Below are positions 59,846 to 64,000 of a DNA stretch of 64,000 nt, piece after piece. Position numbers and translations under genes: made by a program. The DNA is from Salinibacterium amurskyense (GTDB lineage: Bacteria; Actinomycetota; Actinomycetes; Actinomycetales; Microbacteriaceae). The notes below the pieces were generated by a model, which saw only the letters and a program-made list of their open reading frames with translations, had not been told where the DNA came from and made no database searches. The DNA is taken from assembly GCF_002797685.1 (NCBI RefSeq), contig NZ_PGFH01000001.1, positions 1 to 64,000 on the forward strand, read 5' to 3'. Positions within the stretch are counted from its first letter, which is position 1. Each line of letters begins with the position of its first letter.

Positions 59846-60870
59846 CGGGCTCTGGGATCCGACACTCGGGTCGATTCGCGCACGACGAGCTCGGGGCGAA
59901 ATACAGTTTGGCGCGGAATCATCGTGGGATCCGCGGCTTCTTCGAGCAGCACCCGAAGGGCCGTCTGGCCAATCATCGCGCTCGGCTGACGAATCGATGA
60001 CAGCGGAACAGCAGCGGCGCTAGCAAAAGCGATGTCGTCGAAACCGATGAGTGCGATTTGCTGCGGAACTAGCAGCGATCCGTCCACAATGAGCGACTGC
60101 AAAAGCCCGAGCGCCAGAAGATCGTTCGCGGCAAAGACTGCATCGGGTCGATGCCGACGAGGACGTTCCAAAAGCCGACGGCCTGCCGTGACGCCCTCTT
60201 CCACGGTGAGGGCGGCGGAGGCAATGACTTCCATCTCCACGTCGAGCTCGCAGTTCTCAACGGCAACGCGAGCGCCCTCCAGCCGGTCCCGCACTTGATG
60301 AAGGTCGAGCGGCCCGCCGACGAAAGCAAGACGACGGCGACCGGTGTCGATCAGATGCTGAGCAGCAATCTGCCCGCCCGCCACGCTGTCGACCGCAACA
60401 GAACTGAACTGACCATCGACATTGACCCTGTCGACGAGCACTGCAGGAATGTCGCGTGATTTCAGCAGCTGAAGGCGAGCGTTGATGTCACCATAAGGAG
60501 AAATCAGCACTCCACGAACGCGCTGCTCCTCGAACAGGTCGAGGTACATGCCTTCACGTCGCGAGTCCTCGTCGGTGTTGCCAACGAGTATCGCGATGCC
60601 GTTCTTGGAACCTTCGTTTTCTGCCCCGCGGACGACCTGATTGAAGAACGGATTCTGGCCGTCGAGAACCACGAAACCTACGGTGGAGCTGGTGCCAGCC
60701 CGCAAGCGGCGGGCAGCGTCATTGCGAATGTAGCCGAGCTCATCAATCGCGTGTTTGACGAGGGCACCGGATACCGGAGAGACCTCAGTCGGTTTGTTGA
60801 GGAAGTTGGAGACCGTTCCGACGGATACTCCGGCAAGACGCGCGACGTCGCGAATACTTGCGGCAGCCAT
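59842..60870 (-). CDS. LacI-family transcriptional regulator
   Basis: A 342-residue LacI/GalR regulator. The helix-turn-helix is SIRDVARLAGVSVGTVSNFL (5-24), the hinge helix AARRLRAGTSSTVGFVV, and the periplasmic-binding-like core includes VDRVNVDGQFSSVAVD and LIGFDDIAFASAAAVPLSSI. It lies downstream of, and in line with, the RhaS-type binding protein gene, so it is probably the sugar-responsive regulator of that importer. AGGAGAGC precedes the ATG. The effector is likely L-rhamnose or a derivative, by context only. Confidence 0.92.
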   Translation of the reverse strand: MAAASIRDVARLAGVSVGTVSNFLNKPTEVSPVSGALVKHAIDELGYIRNDAARRLRAGTSSTVGFVVLDGQNPFFNQVVRGAENEGSKNGIAILVGNTDEDSRREGMYLDLFEEQRVRGVLISPYGDINARLQLLKSRDIPAVLVDRVNVDGQFSSVAVDSVAGGQIAAQHLIDTGRRRLAFVGGPLDLHQVRDRLEGARVAVENCELDVEMEVIASAALTVEEGVTAGRRLLERPRRHRPDAVFAANDLLALGLLQSLIVDGSLLVPQQIALIGFDDIAFASAAAVPLSSIRQPSAMIGQTALRVLLEEAADPTMIPRQTVFRPELVVRESTRVSDPRAR

Positions 60871-60904
60871 TGCTCTCCTGACGGGAATAGGGGCTGGGTG
60901 CAGG

Positions 60905-60938
60905 AATGGCCCACGGGTCTCTCAACCGGTGGGCCATT
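60905..60938 (-). terminator. Hairpin between the binding-protein and lacI genes
   Basis: AATGGCCCAC (60905-60914) pairs perfectly with GTGGGCCATT (60929-60938) around a 14-base loop, 19 bases past the binding-protein stop. It may partially terminate the operon and so hold LacI below binding-protein levels. There is no U-tract. Confidence 0.7.
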
Positions 60939-60956
60939 CGCGCCAAAGCGGGTGCC

Positions 60957-61982
60957 TTAGAAGTCGAAGTCCGCGATGTTGTCCTTGTTGAAGGTGTACG
61001 GGTCACCCAGCAGCACAACGCCGTCGGCGCCTACCGTGTAGCTTCCGAGCTTTCCGGCGTCGAACTCGTCGCCTTCTGCACCGGTGATGTCGCCCTCGAT
61101 GAGTGCCTTGGCACCGTAAGCAGCGAGGTAACCGAGGTCACCCGGGTTCCACAGAGCGAATGCGGTGACGGTTCCGTCATTGACGAAGTCACGCATCTGG
61201 TTCGGGGTTCCGAGGCCGGTCAGCTGAACCTTGCCCTTGAAGGACGAGTCCTGGAGGTAACGAGCCGCAGCCGAAATACCAACAGTGGTCGGCGAAACGA
61301 TGCCCTTGAGTTCCGGGTAGGTCTGCAGCAGTGCCGCAGTCTTGTCGAACGAGGTCTGGTCGTCGTCGTCGCCGTAAACAACCTCGACGAGCTCGATGTC
61401 GGGGTGGTTGGCGGCGAGCTCAGTCTTCATGAGTTCGATCCATGCGTTCTGGTTCGTTGCGTTGGCGGTAGCCGAAAGAATAGCGATCTGGCCTGCATCA
61501 CCAATTTGCTCAGCAATCAGGTCAACCTGAACCTTAGCGATTCCTTCAGAGTCAGCCTGGTTGATGAAGAGGTCGCGGCAGTCGGGGCTGGTGTCAGCGT
61601 CGAAGGTTACTACCTTGACGCCAGCGTCGCGTGCCTCGCCAATGGCGTCGCACAGAGCTGACGGGTCATTAGCGGAAAGTGCGATAGCGCCGACACCCTG
61701 CTGTGTGAGGGTGTTGATGTAGCTGACCTGGCCGTCGGGGCTTCCCGTTGCGGGGCCAACTTCAGCGTACGTTCCACCGAACTCTGCGATGGCTTCTTCT
61801 CCACCGGCATCCGAGGTGTCAAAGTAGGCATTTCCGAGGTTCTTGGGCAGGAAGGTGATAGCCAAGTTGCCATCGCCATCGCCACCGCTGTCTCCACCGG
61901 TTGCGGCGCAACCTGTGGCCACAAGCGCGAAGCTCACTGCGAGTGCAGCGAATGCTCCGGCGCGCTTTGAAGAGTTAAACAT
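60957..61982 (-). CDS. rhaS: Rhamnose-type ABC importer substrate-binding lipoprotein
   Basis: A 341-residue lipoprotein with lipobox LVATGC (Cys25) and a type I periplasmic-binding fold. LPKNLGNAYFDTSDAGGEEA, ALSANDPSALCDAIGEARDAG and ILSATANATNQNAWIELMK closely follow RhaS proteins of L-rhamnose importers. AAAGGAG precedes the ATG. It is cotranscribed with two permeases upstream and a LacI regulator downstream. The ATPase is presumably beyond the right edge. Confidence 0.88.
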   Translation of the reverse strand: MFNSSKRAGAFAALAVSFALVATGCAATGGDSGGDGDGNLAITFLPKNLGNAYFDTSDAGGEEAIAEFGGTYAEVGPATGSPDGQVSYINTLTQQGVGAIALSANDPSALCDAIGEARDAGVKVVTFDADTSPDCRDLFINQADSEGIAKVQVDLIAEQIGDAGQIAILSATANATNQNAWIELMKTELAANHPDIELVEVVYGDDDDQTSFDKTAALLQTYPELKGIVSPTTVGISAAARYLQDSSFKGKVQLTGLGTPNQMRDFVNDGTVTAFALWNPGDLGYLAAYGAKALIEGDITGAEGDEFDAGKLGSYTVGADGVVLLGDPYTFNKDNIADFDF

Positions 61983-62042
61983 CGTCGTTCTCCTTTAGGG
62001 ATGTGAGTCGATGACTGTGACACCGACACTGGTGCGGGAAAC

Positions 62043-63086
62043 TCAACCGGTCGCGGTCGGTGAGCTGCCTTTGGTTCCTCCGGGTCGACCGCGCTTACTG
62101 CGCAGCCAAGCCAAGAAGCTTGTTCCCACCACAGACGCGATCAGCAGCGTTCCTGTGATGACGTTGATGACGTCGGACGTGACGTTGGCGAGTCGAAGAG
62201 CACTCGCGAGGGTTCCGATGAGCAGCACCCCAGCGAGCACTCCGGGGAGAGCTCCACGGCCGCCGAAGATCGAGACACCACCGAGGAGCACTGCCGCGAT
62301 GACGGAGAGCTCCAGGCCGGTGGCGTTGTCGCCGCGGGCGCTGCCGAATCGAAGCGTGTAGTAGATGCCGGCAAGCGCCGACACAATTCCACTGAGCATG
62401 AAGAGGATGAATTTAGTGCGCTCTACGTTCACACCCGAGAAGCGTGCCGCCTCGGGGCTGAGTCCGATCGCGAAGATGCCGCGGCCGAAAGTGGTGAAGT
62501 GCAACAGGATGCCGAACACTAGGGCCAGCACCACAATCAGAATCACGACACTCGGGATCGCCGTGTCGCCGATTTTTGACTTCGCAAGGTCGGTCCAGAA
62601 CTTGTTGAACTCGGTGACCGCTGTAGTTCCCAATAGGCCGACAGCGAGCCCGCGGTACAGTGCGAGGGTTCCAATGGTCACCGCCAGGGACGGAAGGCCG
62701 ACGATCGTGATGAGCGCCCCGTTGATTGCTCCAGCGATCAGACCAACCAGCAGAGCAACCAGAGCAGCGGCCGGAATCGGCATCCCGTTTTGGTGAAGCA
62801 CTCCGACGGTCACGCTCGACAGACCGACGATGCTGGCCACTGACAGGTCAATCTCGCCGGTGATAATCACAAGCGTCATCGGCAGGGCGATCAAAAGAAT
62901 GGGCGCAATGTCAAGGAAGAGGTAGGTAATCGTGATCGGCTGTGCGAAGGCGCGAACAGACATCATTGAGACGATGATGACGAGGGCGAGGGCGCCAATG
63001 ACGGCGGCTTCCCGCGAGATGAGAAGGCGGCGCCAGAGGGGCTGAGAGTAGTCGCGGTACGTGCGTGCCGCTGTGGTGCCGGTCAT
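62043..63086 (-). CDS. rhaQ: Rhamnose-type ABC importer permease (second)
   Basis: A 347-residue permease of the CUT2/RbsC class with 8-10 helices. Landmarks are ITGEIDLSVASIVGLSSVTVG, ATSxGxLALYRG in the form VTIGTLALYRGLAVG, the coupling motif EAARFSGVNVERTKFILF and VLLGGVSIFGGRGALPGVLAG. Its start overlaps the first permease stop by 4 bp (ATGA). Alternate naming as RhaP is possible, because the two permeases are similar. Confidence 0.85.
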   Translation of the reverse strand: MTGTTAARTYRDYSQPLWRRLLISREAAVIGALALVIIVSMMSVRAFAQPITITYLFLDIAPILLIALPMTLVIITGEIDLSVASIVGLSSVTVGVLHQNGMPIPAAALVALLVGLIAGAINGALITIVGLPSLAVTIGTLALYRGLAVGLLGTTAVTEFNKFWTDLAKSKIGDTAIPSVVILIVVLALVFGILLHFTTFGRGIFAIGLSPEAARFSGVNVERTKFILFMLSGIVSALAGIYYTLRFGSARGDNATGLELSVIAAVLLGGVSIFGGRGALPGVLAGVLLIGTLASALRLANVTSDVINVITGTLLIASVVGTSFLAWLRSKRGRPGGTKGSSPTATG

Positions 63087-64000
63087 GACTCGTCCCTCAT
63101 TTCCAGTAGTTTGCGAGATTGTCGAACGGCGAGAACACGGTCAAGCACAATCGCGCCGATGATGAGCACGCCGACCACCGCCCGTTGCCAGAAGTCCTGC
63201 ACGCCCAGAATGGGCAGCGCACGGTTGATCGTGAGCAACAAGAACGCGCCAATGGCCGCACCCCACACTGTTCCGCTGCCGCCGAAGATGGCGACACCAC
63301 CGATCACGGCCGCACCGACTGCTTGCAGCTCTAAGTTCACACCCGCCTGCGAGCTCACCGTGCCGTAGCGGGCTGCGTAGAGAACACCGGCGAGTCCGGC
63401 AAGAGCTCCCGAGAAAATGAATGCGACGAGAACACGCTGCGTGACCTTGAGCCCGTAAAGGTTCGCGGCTTCGGGGTCAGACCCGATGGCGTACAACTCG
63501 CGACCGGCGCGCTGCGTGCGCAGGAACCATCCCGCAGCCACCAGCACTACTAGGGCAATGATCGTGAGCCAGGGGATGCCGAACAAGGAACTTGTACCCA
63601 AGCTCAAGAACGCCGAGGGAAGGTCGGAGCCATTGATGCGGTCGCTTCCCGTCCACAACACGTTGATGCCGCGGTAGGCATACAAGGTACCGAGGGTGAT
63701 AACGAGCGCTGGCACTTTAGCGAAAGCGACTAATGCGCCATTGATGAGACCCAGCAGTCCACCAAAGACGATTCCAATCACAAACACCGCAATGATCGGG
63801 ATGCCGGGGAGATCAATAAAGAGACGGCCAGTCAAGTACGCCGTGAGTCCCAACACCGAACCGACCGACAGGTCGACGCTGCGGGTAATGATCACGATCG
63901 CTTGGCCGACCGCAAGCAACAGCAGAATCGACGGCGTCAGCAGCAGGTCACGAAAACCATCCGGGCTAAAGAGGAAGGTGGGGTTACGTGCTGTCGCGAC
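63083..64000 (-). CDS. rhaP: Rhamnose-type ABC importer permease (first), incomplete at window edge
   Basis: The 3' part (about 306 codons) of a CUT2 permease gene. The frame stays open through the right edge, so the true start lies outside the window; the apparent initiator at 63919 is an internal leucine codon. Core blocks are TRSVDLSVGSVLGLTAYLTG, ITLGTLYAYRGINVLWTG, SDPEAANLYGLKVTQRVLV and AVIGGVAIFGGSGTVWG. It pairs with the second permease, with which it overlaps by 4 bp. Confidence 0.88.
   Translation of the reverse strand, partial: VATARNPTFLFSPDGFRDLLLTPSILLLLAVGQAIVIITRSVDLSVGSVLGLTAYLTGRLFIDLPGIPIIAVFVIGIVFGGLLGLINGALVAFAKVPALVITLGTLYAYRGINVLWTGSDRINGSDLPSAFLSLGTSSLFGIPWLTIIALVVLVAAGWFLRTQRAGRELYAIGSDPEAANLYGLKVTQRVLVAFIFSGALAGLAGVLYAARYGTVSSQAGVNLELQAVGAAVIGGVAIFGGSGTVWGAAIGAFLLLTINRALPILGVQDFWQRAVVGVLIIGAIVLDRVLAVRQSRKLLEMRDES

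Noticed and set aside
63083-63919. Complete permease gene starting at 63919
   Set aside because: The frame continues without a stop to the window edge with typical permease sequence, so the codon at 63919 is internal and the gene is cut by the window.

Overview
The window is a chromosomal segment from a high-GC Gram-positive bacterium, most likely an actinobacterium of the family Microbacteriaceae. The genus cannot be fixed from the sequence alone. Supporting signs are a deazaflavin (F420)-type oxidoreductase, a GapB-like long glyceraldehyde-3-phosphate dehydrogenase, LCP and VanY-type wall enzymes, a large LuxR-type ATPase regulator, and many leaderless genes. In the leaderless genes a TANNNT -10 box sits 12-13 bases before the start codon. 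No insertion sequence, prophage, CRISPR array or rRNA was seen.

Left part (1-13.3 kb): NAD(P)H-hydrate epimerase, a DUF427 protein, a large repeat-built lipoprotein and a small HsmA-like membrane protein, then tRNA-Arg. Next is a translationally coupled three-gene operon (Gfo/Idh dehydrogenase, diketo-deoxy-sugar-acid hydrolase of the FAH family, SDR), an Fe(II)/2-oxoglutarate dioxygenase and gapB. Then come galactonate dehydratase (dgoD), a second SDR and a DgoR-like GntR regulator. Together these suggest oxidative, non-phosphorylating breakdown of a hexose or 6-deoxyhexose.

13.3-20.2 kb is an alpha-galactoside locus: GH36 alpha-galactosidase, a three-component sugar ABC importer (the ATPase is not in the window) and a ROK repressor. 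Released galactose could feed the oxidative genes to its left.

20-48.8 kb is mostly housekeeping or conserved accessory genes: a DUF1501/DUF1800 exported pair, a peroxiredoxin-like protein, YaeQ, two tRNA-Ser genes around an LCP protein, and a PucR regulator divergent from a class III aminotransferase. These are followed by HAD phosphatase/serS, a lipid kinase, pheA, a VanY-like peptidase, heme-type ABC genes coupled to a lipoate ligase, HIT, a lipase and MarR/MFS. The stretch ends with the ATP-grasp/alpha-E/transglutaminase trio, Trk-type potassium uptake and an F420-type reductase.

48.8-56.2 kb is the most intriguing region: a five-gene operon divergent from a SorC-family regulator. It encodes a PTP-like phosphatase, an AfuABC/FbpABC-type ABC importer and a mannitol-dehydrogenase-family enzyme. 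The gene set is best explained as uptake, dephosphorylation and oxidation of a phosphorylated polyol or sugar. This is inference; the substrate is unknown.

Right end (56.2-64 kb): a large LuxR/LAL-type regulator, a D-2-hydroxyacid dehydrogenase, a LacI regulator and a rhamnose-type ABC importer (RhaS plus two permeases, the last running off the window edge).
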